Shown piece by piece: positions 6,732 to 12,604 of a stretch of DNA of 37,733 bases. The notes below the pieces were generated by a model, which worked only from the letters and a program-made list of their open reading frames with translations, was not told where the DNA came from and did no database searches. Position numbers and translations under genes: made by a program. The stretch is from assembly GCA_003213955.1 (NCBI GenBank), contig QCMG01000014.1, forward strand, positions 1-37,733, written 5' to 3'. Position 1 is the stretch's first letter, and each line of letters starts with the position of its first letter. This stretch comes from Prochlorococcus sp. AG-418-M08. GTDB taxonomy: Bacteria > Cyanobacteriota > Cyanobacteriia > PCC-6307 > Cyanobiaceae.

Positions 6732-7454
6732 TTAGTCAAATGTTTTTGAAGAGTTTTCAAGTAATTCATTTAATTCTAAAATTTCTTCTTTAGTAAATTC
6801 GCGATATTTTCCTATTGGTATGTCTAACTTAATATTCATAATTCTCACACGCTTTAATGATTGTACTCTGTATCCTAAGGACTCACACATTCTCCTAATC
6901 TGGCGGTTAAGTCCTTGAGTAAGTATGATTTTAAATTTTTTTGGGCCCAATTTCTTTACGAAGCAATTCTTAGTTATTGTGTCTAATATTTCAACTCCAT
7001 TACTCATTGTTTGAATAAAGTCTCTATTAATCGAACGATTAACGCTTACAATATATTCTTTTTCATGATTGTTTCTTGCTCTGAGTATTTTATTTACAAT
7101 ATCCCCATCGTTAGTTAAAAAAATTAATCCTTCACTGGACTTATCCAATCTTCCAATAGGAAAGATTCTTTTATGGTATTTAATGTAATCTATGATATTG
7201 TCAGGTTCTACTTTCCTATCTGTTGTGCAAACAATTCCAACAGGTTTATTGAAAGCCAAATATATGTTCTTTTGTTTTGTTGATTCTCCTATTCTTTGAC
7301 CTTCAACTTCCACTTTATCTCCTTCCTCTACCTTGGTACCAATCTTTGGAGTTCTTCCATTAACAGTTACTTTCCCTTCTTCAATTAGTCTGTCTGCTGC
7401 TCTTCTAGAACAGTAACCCACCTCACTTAAATATTTATTTATTCTAGTAGCCAT
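6732..7454 (-). CDS. rluF: 23S rRNA pseudouridine synthase, RluF/RsuA family
   Basis: The enzyme isomerises a uridine in 23S rRNA to pseudouridine (U2604 in E. coli RluF). An S4 RNA-binding domain occupies residues 1-60 (INKYLSEVGYCSRRAADRLI). The synthase domain has FPIGRLDKSSEGLIFLTNDG at 98-117, with catalytic Asp104, then RARNNHEKEY and the motif GLNRQIRRMCESLGY. These motifs follow the RluF order closely and the 240-aa length is normal. The ATG at 7454 is preceded by AAAAGGGTAA. A 50-aa gene ends 17 nt upstream on the same strand. It lies between remnants 6 and 7, so this copy may be cargo. Confidence 0.9.
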   Translation of the reverse strand: MATRINKYLSEVGYCSRRAADRLIEEGKVTVNGRTPKIGTKVEEGDKVEVEGQRIGESTKQKNIYLAFNKPVGIVCTTDRKVEPDNIIDYIKYHKRIFPIGRLDKSSEGLIFLTNDGDIVNKILRARNNHEKEYIVSVNRSINRDFIQTMSNGVEILDTITKNCFVKKLGPKKFKIILTQGLNRQIRRMCESLGYRVQSLKRVRIMNIKLDIPIGKYREFTKEEILELNELLENSSKTFD

Positions 7455-7471
7455 TTTTCAAATTTACCCTT

Positions 7472-7624
7472 TTATCTATTTACTACTTTTCCTCCATACT
7501 TTCTAGCTTCTTTATATAATAGAAAAATCATTTCTTTATATTTAAGTTTCTCTGTTTGCTGCATATATTCTAAAACATCACATATTTGATCCTGTGTATC
7601 TTCATTAAATTCTGAAACTGCCAT
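7472..7624 (-). CDS. Small protein (50 aa), paralogue of the gene at 3895-4044
   Basis: A complete ATG-to-TAA ORF encodes a soluble helical protein. It aligns over its whole length with the 49-aa product at 3895. Shared positions include DxxQI, L-x-Y-x-Q-Q-T-E, LKYKE and the terminal ARKYGGKVV. It lies immediately upstream of rluF and probably shares its transcript, with rluF's ribosome-binding site in the 17-nt gap. The function is unknown. Paralogy across two island modules is the main evidence that it is real. Confidence 0.65.
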   Translation of the reverse strand: MAVSEFNEDTQDQICDVLEYMQQTEKLKYKEMIFLLYKEARKYGGKVVNR

Positions 7625-7731
7625 TTAAATTAGGAGTAATAGCCCCATCAAGTTTAGATCAAGCATATAGATTGCTAAATGAAAAATGTATGTTTGCATA
7701 ACTAAAATATTTTTTGATCGATCTATTTGAT

Positions 7732-7774
7732 GCCTTAGCACAAAGACGAAGATTCAAATCCTATCTCCTCGACT
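7732..7774 (+). repeat. tRNA-Pro 3' remnant, copy 7 (strongly degraded)
   Basis: Over the last 38 bases about 29 positions match copy 2 without gaps. AGCAC, TTC, AATCCT and CTCGACT are retained. Most differences are G-to-A or C-to-T, as expected of neutral decay in an A+T-biased genome. A T-rich CTTTTTATTTTC block follows at the usual offset of about 50 nt. No other gene is seen in 7625-7880. Confidence 0.7.
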
Positions 7775-7880
7775 CTTATTAATTATAGTTTTAGAGGATT
7801 TTCCTCGCCTGTCTTTTTATTTTCTAAAATTTAACAGAAAGTAAAATGGACAAAATTGACTCAATATTAAAGAAAAATAA

Positions 7881-8294
7881 TTAATTAAAAGGTGAAGTAT
7901 TATTGGTTGGAGCTATTAGTAAGATTTCGAAGACAATTCCAGTTAAAGCTATAGGTAATACCCAAATACCAATAAATCTATGATCAAAAAATCTTAAATG
8001 ATCTTTACCTTTAAAAACATTTTTTAAAGAAGTGTATAGAGTTTCTGGTTGTTTGTAAGACGGACCTGTTTTTGATGGTGAATAAGGCTTAATAAAAGCG
8101 GATGCTGCATAAAACTTTGAAATTTTATTTATCAAAAAAATAGGTAAAACCCAAATAGAAACAAATCTTGCCCCTAGCCACTGTCTTGCATTAGGGAGGG
8201 CATACTCTTTGATCGATTTATTTTCAGGAATTCCTGATTCCAAATCCTTATAAATATCTTCTAAAGTCTTTTCTTTGCTTGAGTTACTTGTCAT
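7881..8294 (-). CDS. Two-span membrane protein with internal duplication (137 aa)
   Basis: A polar N-terminal 35 residues precede a hydrophobic segment beginning ARFVSIWVLPIFL. A second segment, HRFIGIWVLPIAL, follows about 65 residues later. The shared R-F-(V/I)-x-I-W-V-L-P-I pattern shows a duplicated membrane unit. I do not recognise the family. Its place among very small PSII-like proteins (8772-9975) suggests a thylakoid or photosynthetic association, which is inference. ATG start, no overlap with neighbours. It is the first gene after remnant copy 7. Confidence 0.7.
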   Translation of the reverse strand: MTSNSSKEKTLEDIYKDLESGIPENKSIKEYALPNARQWLGARFVSIWVLPIFLINKISKFYAASAFIKPYSPSKTGPSYKQPETLYTSLKNVFKGKDHLRFFDHRFIGIWVLPIALTGIVFEILLIAPTNNTSPFN

Positions 8295-8582
8295 TTAAAT
8301 TTCTAATTGGTGTATATTTTATGAATTTAAAACTTTAATAAAAATATTCCTAACTACTAAAATAACTAAAAAGTAGTTAAGAATATTTTCTTTGGCTAGG
8401 TTCATAAAGACGGAATTTTCCGTTGCAGATTTGCCAAATATCTACAACTACTTTATAGATAAAAAACCAATTTATTAAAAGTAAATAATATACAAATAAA
8501 TGAATAAAATTTAATTTTAAAAGTTATTTATTAATACATTTTTTTTAAATATAATTTTTATTTCATTTGAAATTAATTTAAA

Positions 8583-8692
8583 CCTCATTTTCTAAGATTG
8601 CGAAAAAGAAAATGAGGTAAAAGAGAGGTTCTCATTACAAACCGAAGGTATCAAAGCTTACGGCTAGTAGATTTCTCTAGTTTCTACTAATA
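8583..8692. ncRNA. Candidate structured RNA or regulatory region in a 477-bp gap
   Basis: The gap 8295-8771 has no ORF I can support. It contains a perfect 11-bp inverted repeat CCTCATTTTCT / AGAAAATGAGG (8583-8593 and 8607-8617), a short GGTT/AACC pair nearby, and a 7-bp repeat TAGTAGA / TCTACTA (8665-8671 and 8683-8689). Three stems within 110 bp in locally less A+T-rich sequence could be a small RNA or a processed 3' region. No T-run directly follows the big stem on either strand, so it is not a simple terminator. The strand is undetermined. Confidence 0.35.
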
Positions 8693-8754
8693 TATTTATA
8701 CCTTGACTTACTTAATTTAGGAAGATTTATTTTATACAAATAAGTGTTTTATAT

Positions 8755-8790
8755 TATATTGATTATCTTTATTAAAAGCTAATCAATATA
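8755..8790 (-). terminator. Perfect 11-bp inverted repeat at the end of the small membrane-gene cluster
   Basis: TATATTGATTA (8755-8765) and TAATCAATATA (8780-8790) form a perfect stem with a 14-nt loop. It overlaps the last codons of the 31-aa minus-strand gene, where a transcript from 9396 would be expected to end. The tail beyond the stem in the minus direction is A+T-rich but not a clean T-run, so the terminator role is tentative. Confidence 0.4.
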
Positions 8791-8867
8791 TTTACAAGAC
8801 TAATTGAAAGCTGAAAAAAAGCATAAAGGGAAACTGCCAAAAATAAAAATTGTTCTAAAGGAATCAT
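8772..8867 (-). CDS. Single-TM microprotein (31 aa), photosystem-subunit-like
   Basis: A complete ATG-to-TAA ORF encodes MIPLEQFLFLAVSLYAFFQL and then a second hydrophobic half, about one membrane span with almost no soluble part. This is the size and plan of low-molecular-mass photosystem or cytochrome b6f subunits, though I cannot assign it to a known one. It lies 35 nt downstream of the PsbY-like gene on the same strand, so it is probably the last gene of that operon. No strong ribosome-binding site is visible. Confidence 0.5.
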   Translation of the reverse strand: MIPLEQFLFLAVSLYAFFQLSISLVNILISF

Positions 8868-8902
8868 AATAAATAAGAATTGTTTGAAATTTGTTTTGTA
8901 AA

Positions 8903-9088
8903 TTAATTTTTTGTAGTGAAGATGTTCTCTAGTATCAAATTTCCACTTAACCGAGTATTTTTTGTATTCTTTTTATTAGGTTGGTTAGTGGAGAATGAAT
9001 TAAAAGCCCCCCATCTTTTAAGAAAAAACAGAGTATAGAAAAAAGCAATAATAAAAGGAGCTCCTACAACTAGATATCTGATATCCAT
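8903..9088 (-). CDS. PsbY-like small membrane protein (61 aa)
   Basis: The N-terminus MDIRYLVVGAPFIIAFFYTL is one membrane span. It parallels that of the adjacent 97-aa protein ([20 protein letters not shown]) and the MD-x-R-x-L-x-V-x-x-P pattern typical of cyanobacterial PsbY. The remaining 30 or so residues are polar, rich in Asn, Lys and Thr. AGGA lies about 9 nt before the ATG. It starts 14 nt after the stop of the 97-aa gene, so the two are almost certainly co-transcribed. The PsbY relation is based on pattern and context only. Confidence 0.65.
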   Translation of the reverse strand: MDIRYLVVGAPFIIAFFYTLFFLKRWGAFNSFSTNQPNKKNTKNTRLSGNLILENIFTTKN

Positions 9089-9102
9089 TCAAATTTTCCT
9101 AA

Positions 9103-9396
9103 TTAATAAGATTTAAACTGCATTGCCAAAATTGCTCCAAGGAAGAAAACAGTTGGAATCCCTAAGGCATTTACAGCTGCAGTTCTAACAGTAAATACGG
9201 GGTAACCTTCCTCAGGTCTATTTGTATTTATAATCGATGAATCTTCCCATACTTGATAGTTTTTAAAAGGAGCTACACCCTTTTTAGGTAATCCGAAAGG
9301 GGTTAGTCTGAATACATCCCATTTTCCTAACCAAAACACAGTAAATATCCATGCGATAACAATTGGTGCAATTACAAGTAAAACTCTAAAGTCCAT
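9103..9396 (-). CDS. PsbY/PsbF-like fusion protein; cytochrome b559 beta-like domain without the haem histidine
   Basis: Residues 1-28 form a PsbY-like membrane span and residues 29-62 a polar linker. Residues 65-94, YPVFTV through [12 protein letters not shown], closely match PsbF, the cytochrome b559 beta subunit of photosystem II. In PsbF the haem-ligand His lies in the RWLAVHxLAxP segment. Here it reads [11 protein letters not shown], with Asn76 at the ligand position and Thr replacing the usual Trp. Haem binding in the normal way is therefore unlikely. The protein probably sits in the thylakoid membrane and might bind or replace parts of PSII (inference). ATG start; first gene of a three-gene minus-strand operon, divergent from 9607. 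Confidence 0.8.
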   Translation of the reverse strand: MDFRVLLVIAPIVIAWIFTVFWLGKWDVFRLTPFGLPKKGVAPFKNYQVWEDSSIINTNRPEEGYPVFTVRTAAVNALGIPTVFFLGAILAMQFKSY

Positions 9397-9606
9397 TTTT
9401 ATAAATAGTTAATTTGTTATTCATTTTGCCTTTATTTATAAAAATTAAAATTGAATCTTTAACTTTTATTTAATTAAAAACTCCTATTAACAGTAAGTTT
9501 GATCATTAGTCACCATAAGGAATGATTTATTGATTTGGTTAAAGTATATTTTTTAAACTTTGATATTTAAATTTAATGTAGATTTGAATTAATCTGAAAA
9601 ATTTTT

Positions 9607-9975
9607 ATGGAGACATTTAGATTCCTACTTTTTGGTATTGCAGGTTTTAGTTTAATCTTTTGGGTTGCTGTAATAGCTTTGTGGCATACCTATATGTTCC
9701 CAACTTTCTTTAATGAAGACAAAGTTTTTAAGTCTGTTATTACTAAGGAAAATTCTCTTAAATCAGAACCAATTCTTGGTAATTTAGTTAACAGCAATAA
9801 CTTCATAAGTAGGCAAAAATATTCAATGAAAAATCTTGTTATAGCTGACTTTTCATCTATTCAAGATAATTTTAAACTGAATAAACTTTACACTACTGTA
9901 ATGATTGGAGTTTCATTTGCCACTTTTATTTTTCTGACCTACGGATTAAGCAGTTCTATTACAACAGTAGGTTAA
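9607..9975 (+). CDS. Two-span membrane protein (122 aa), hypothetical
   Basis: A hydrophobic span lies at about residues 5-30 (FRFLLFGIAGFSLIFWVAVI), followed by a polar central region of about 65 residues. A second span lies near the C-terminus (TTVMIGVSFATFIFLTYGL). I do not recognise a family. The gene is divergent from the PsbY/PsbF-like operon across a 210-bp intergenic region. Its stop abuts the ATG of a 28-aa membrane ORF (TAA-ATG). Context suggests a thylakoid or photosystem-associated role; no motif confirms it. Confidence 0.7.
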   Translation: METFRFLLFGIAGFSLIFWVAVIALWHTYMFPTFFNEDKVFKSVITKENSLKSEPILGNLVNSNNFISRQKYSMKNLVIADFSSIQDNFKLNKLYTTVMIGVSFATFIFLTYGLSSSITTVG

Positions 9976-10062
9976 ATGGGATCAATATACACTTTAGTTT
10001 TTATAACTTCTTTCCTTTATTTAATCATTAATTCATTTAATGATTTCAAATTAAAAAAATAA
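9976..10062 (+). CDS. Single-TM microprotein (28 aa)
   Basis: ATG directly follows the stop of the 122-aa gene. The product MGSIYTLVFITSFLYLIINS plus a short basic tail (FKLKK) is one membrane span, comparable in size to the smallest photosystem subunits. Abutting stop and start suggest translational coupling. An A-run and then a T-run follow, where this transcript meets the convergent 41-aa gene. Confidence 0.5.
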   Translation: MGSIYTLVFITSFLYLIINSFNDFKLKK

Positions 10063-10068
10063 AAAAAA

Positions 10069-10194
10069 CTAATTTTTTTTACCATCTAGTAAGAATTTTC
10101 TTCTTATAAAAAAGAATACTAATGTAGTTATTATCATAATAGGCGGATGAAATGATATCGAATTCAAATAGTCGTAATAACTAAAGTTTTCCAA
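10069..10194 (-). CDS. Single-TM microprotein (41 aa), TTG start
   Basis: The ORF reads MENFSYYDYLNSISFHPPIM, then a hydrophobic IITTLVFFFI and a basic tail RRKFLLDGKK. The only usable start is TTG at 10194. The layout (amphipathic head, one span, positive-inside tail) is that of a real membrane microprotein, but no Shine-Dalgarno sequence is seen. It converges with the 28-aa gene, the two stops being 6 nt apart. Confidence 0.4.
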   Translation of the reverse strand: MENFSYYDYLNSISFHPPIMIITTLVFFFIRRKFLLDGKKN

Positions 10195-10644
10195 TGACTT
10201 GACCGATAATTTCCTAATGACTATATCTCAGGTTCTTATATTTAATTGATTTAAATAAATCAAATCAATGTATAAAATGAAAGAAAGAACTGTTTCTAAG
10301 AAATTCTTTTTCTAATTCAGATCAAATGTTGCTTTATATTCCCTAACAAGCTACGCAGAAAGAAGTACAACAATATTTATATTCTCAAAACCTTGTGGGA
10401 CACAATATCTATTCAGTGCTTTTAGAGAGAAATATAGTAAGTTCGAATCCACTCCCCCTTATCAGCAATGAAAAATTGATGGTAAAGCTTTTTTAAGATT
10501 AATATTTATAAAATCCAACATTTTTTTTTATCTCTCTATAAATTTAAATTATAATTTAAAGAGAATTTTTGTTTTAAAACGTATTTACTCTCAAAATTAT
10601 TACCCTTAATTTTTTCGCCCTTAGGGATAGTTTTAATACTCTTA
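10195..10644. other. Intergenic stretch with an inverted repeat and the last tRNA remnant
   Basis: There is no convincing gene here. TTGATTTA and TAAATCAA (10246-10253 and 10256-10263) form an 8-bp inverted repeat with a 2-nt centre, operator-like or fortuitous in A+T-rich DNA. Remnant copy 8 lies at 10415. From 10555 the sequence is open in the frame of the following DUF218 gene. Confidence 0.4.
10415..10461 (+). repeat. tRNA-Pro remnant, copy 8 (most degraded)
   Basis: The segment keeps tRNA spacing exactly: AGTGC (5' anticodon stem), a 7-nt loop TTTTAGA, 5 + 5 nt, GTAAG, a perfect T-loop TTCGAAT, CCACT, then CCCCC. About 31 of 47 positions match the tRNA-Pro sequence, but the T-stem no longer pairs. 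Alone it would be marginal; collinearity with seven other copies in the same orientation makes it credible. It could instead derive from another tRNA. Confidence 0.45.
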
Positions 10645-11337
10645 TTGATTTTCTTTAATAAAAGAAAAGTAAAATTTATTTATTCAGCATTTGTTTTATT
10701 AATTTTTTTTAGTAATGGTATTGTGGCTAGTAGTTTATGGAAATTATTAGAGTCTCCTTTGAAGAGATTAGATTATTCTGAGGTAAGTTATTCTGATGGA
10801 ATAGTTGTTTTAAGTAATGGAAGACATTTGCCTCCAGGTAATTCAAAAATAATAGAATGGGGCGATCCAGATAGGTTTCTTTCAGGAATAGATCTTTATA
10901 AAGCAAATAAATCAAAGAGATTGATATTTACGGGTGGATTAAATCCTTTGAATCCAGTTTTACCTCTAGAAGGTGATATTTACATTAATGAAGCTATTAC
11001 AATGGGAATACCCAAGAAAGATTTATTTACTACAAATGCAGTTACTAATACTCTTCAGGAAGCAAAGGCAGTAAAAAAAATTCTTAATAATGAAACAAGC
11101 TCAAGTAAAAAAGAGGTAATCTTAGTTACAAGTGCTTTCCATATGAAAAGGGCTAAAAAAGTTTTTGAGAAAGAAGGGATAGTAGTTCAACCATTTCCTG
11201 TTGATTTTAAAAGTAATAAAAAACTTTCCTCTACATTAAGGAATCCCTTAAATTGGTTGCCTAGTTCTTCATCTTTAAATTCAAACTCTCTTGCCATTAG
11301 AGAATTTATTGGGAGGATTATATATAGAGCATGGTAA
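10645..11337 (+). CDS. YdcF/SanA-like DUF218 membrane-associated protein
   Basis: DUF218 proteins (YdcF, SanA, ElyC) are membrane-anchored and linked to cell-envelope metabolism. Visible motifs are DGIVVLSNGRH, DRFLSGIDLYK, RLIFTGG, TNTLQEAKAV and LVTSAFHMKRA, in family order. The formal start is TTG at 10645. The same frame is open back to 10555 and encodes SKLLPLIFSPLGIVLILLLI, the hydrophobic N-terminus usual in this family, but with no ATG, GTG or TTG. Either initiation is at an unusual codon (for example ATT) or the start has mutated. The gene lies just beyond the last tRNA remnant and may mark the island boundary. Confidence 0.82.
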   Translation: MIFFNKRKVKFIYSAFVLLIFFSNGIVASSLWKLLESPLKRLDYSEVSYSDGIVVLSNGRHLPPGNSKIIEWGDPDRFLSGIDLYKANKSKRLIFTGGLNPLNPVLPLEGDIYINEAITMGIPKKDLFTTNAVTNTLQEAKAVKKILNNETSSSKKEVILVTSAFHMKRAKKVFEKEGIVVQPFPVDFKSNKKLSSTLRNPLNWLPSSSSLNSNSLAIREFIGRIIYRAW

Positions 11338-11623
11338 TAGCTAATTAACTTAACTCGTTCCTATTAATTATTTGGCGATGATTTGCTTACCTTTAAGTTT
11401 CATGCAAAATATAATTCAGACTTAGAGGTAAAGACTTTAAAATTTATTAATTTAAATGTACTTGTATTAATGATAAAGAATGGATTTTTTTTAATTGGAT
11501 TCTTCTAAAATCTAAAATACATATTTATAAAAAATGTAAACACCTTAACAAAAATATAGAACATAATTAAGCTTGGTATTATGTTATCGAATATCAAATT
11601 GAACTGAAAAATTAACTTTTAGG

Positions 11624-12604
11624 ATGGACTTAAATCTTTGCAAGAAATTTATCTTGAAATACATACCGTTAAAAGTTGTTGATAAATTTTTCTATTATCA
11701 GTTTTTACTTATAGCCCCATTTTTAAAACTTTACACGAAATATACTGGAGCGAGTTTACCAAAATCTAGAGAACATTTAAAAAAAGTAGGAGTTTATCCC
11801 ATTTTAGATCACTATTATCAGCCATTATTTAATGATGCGAGATTAAAAAAATCTTTAAGAGAACCAAGAAATCTGCCAGGAATTAATTTGAATCATAATG
11901 AACAAATTGTCTTAATGAAAGAACTAATTTATAGAGAAGAACTTTTAGATCTAAATCTAACTAAAATACCTGAAACATTATACGATTTTGATATAAGGGG
12001 GGCTTTCAAATTTGGTGATGCAGAGTTCCTTTATCAGATGATAAGACTATTAAAGCCAAAGAAATTTGTTGAAATAGGCTCAGGGAGTTCAACAAGAATT
12101 GCTTACCAAGCCTTGAAGAAAAATAAAGAAGAAAGTAATGTTAAATGTGAGCATATTTGTATAGAGCCATATGAGATGCCGTGGTTAGAAGATATTGGAG
12201 TAAAAGTAATCAGAAAACTTGCGGAGGATTGTGATGCAAGTATTTTTTCTAGTCTAGAAGAAAATGATATTCTTTTTATTGACTCTTCACATATAATAAG
12301 ACCTCAGGGTGATGTGTTAAAAGAATATCTTGAGATAATTCCCACCTTAAAAAAAGGAGTTTTTGTTCATGTTCATGATATTTTTACACCAAGAGATTAC
12401 TTAGACGAATGGATAAGAGATGAAGTTTATTTTTGGAATGAGCAATATCTTCTTGAAGCCTTATTGTCAGATACAAATAAATATGAAATAGTTGCAGCAC
12501 TAAATTACCTATACCATAATAATTTCAATGAACTAAAAATAGTTTGTCCATACATTTCAGAAGGATTAGAGCCAGGTTCTTTCTACTTTAAAATTAAAGC
12601 TTAA
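11624..12604 (+). CDS. SAM-dependent class I methyltransferase (Methyltransf_24 type)
   Basis: The Rossmann SAM-binding motif KFVEIGSGSSTRIAY lies at about residues 147-161. An acidic post-motif (CIEPYEMPW) and LFIDSSHIIRPQGDVLKEYL follow, then VFVHVHDIFTPRDY and FWNEQYLLEALL. This is the pattern of methyltransferases common in surface-polysaccharide clusters. Residues 1-140 are an additional N-terminal region. The ATG is at 11624. Its stop abuts the ATG of the glycosyltransferase-like gene (TAA-ATG), so the two are coupled and probably act on the same glycan. The substrate is unknown. Confidence 0.82.
   Translation: MDLNLCKKFILKYIPLKVVDKFFYYQFLLIAPFLKLYTKYTGASLPKSREHLKKVGVYPILDHYYQPLFNDARLKKSLREPRNLPGINLNHNEQIVLMKELIYREELLDLNLTKIPETLYDFDIRGAFKFGDAEFLYQMIRLLKPKKFVEIGSGSSTRIAYQALKKNKEESNVKCEHICIEPYEMPWLEDIGVKVIRKLAEDCDASIFSSLEENDILFIDSSHIIRPQGDVLKEYLEIIPTLKKGVFVHVHDIFTPRDYLDEWIRDEVYFWNEQYLLEALLSDTNKYEIVAALNYLYHNNFNELKIVCPYISEGLEPGSFYFKIKA

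Noticed and set aside
10727-10915. 62-aa minus-strand ORF inside the DUF218 gene
   Set aside because: Antisense shadow of conserved motifs.
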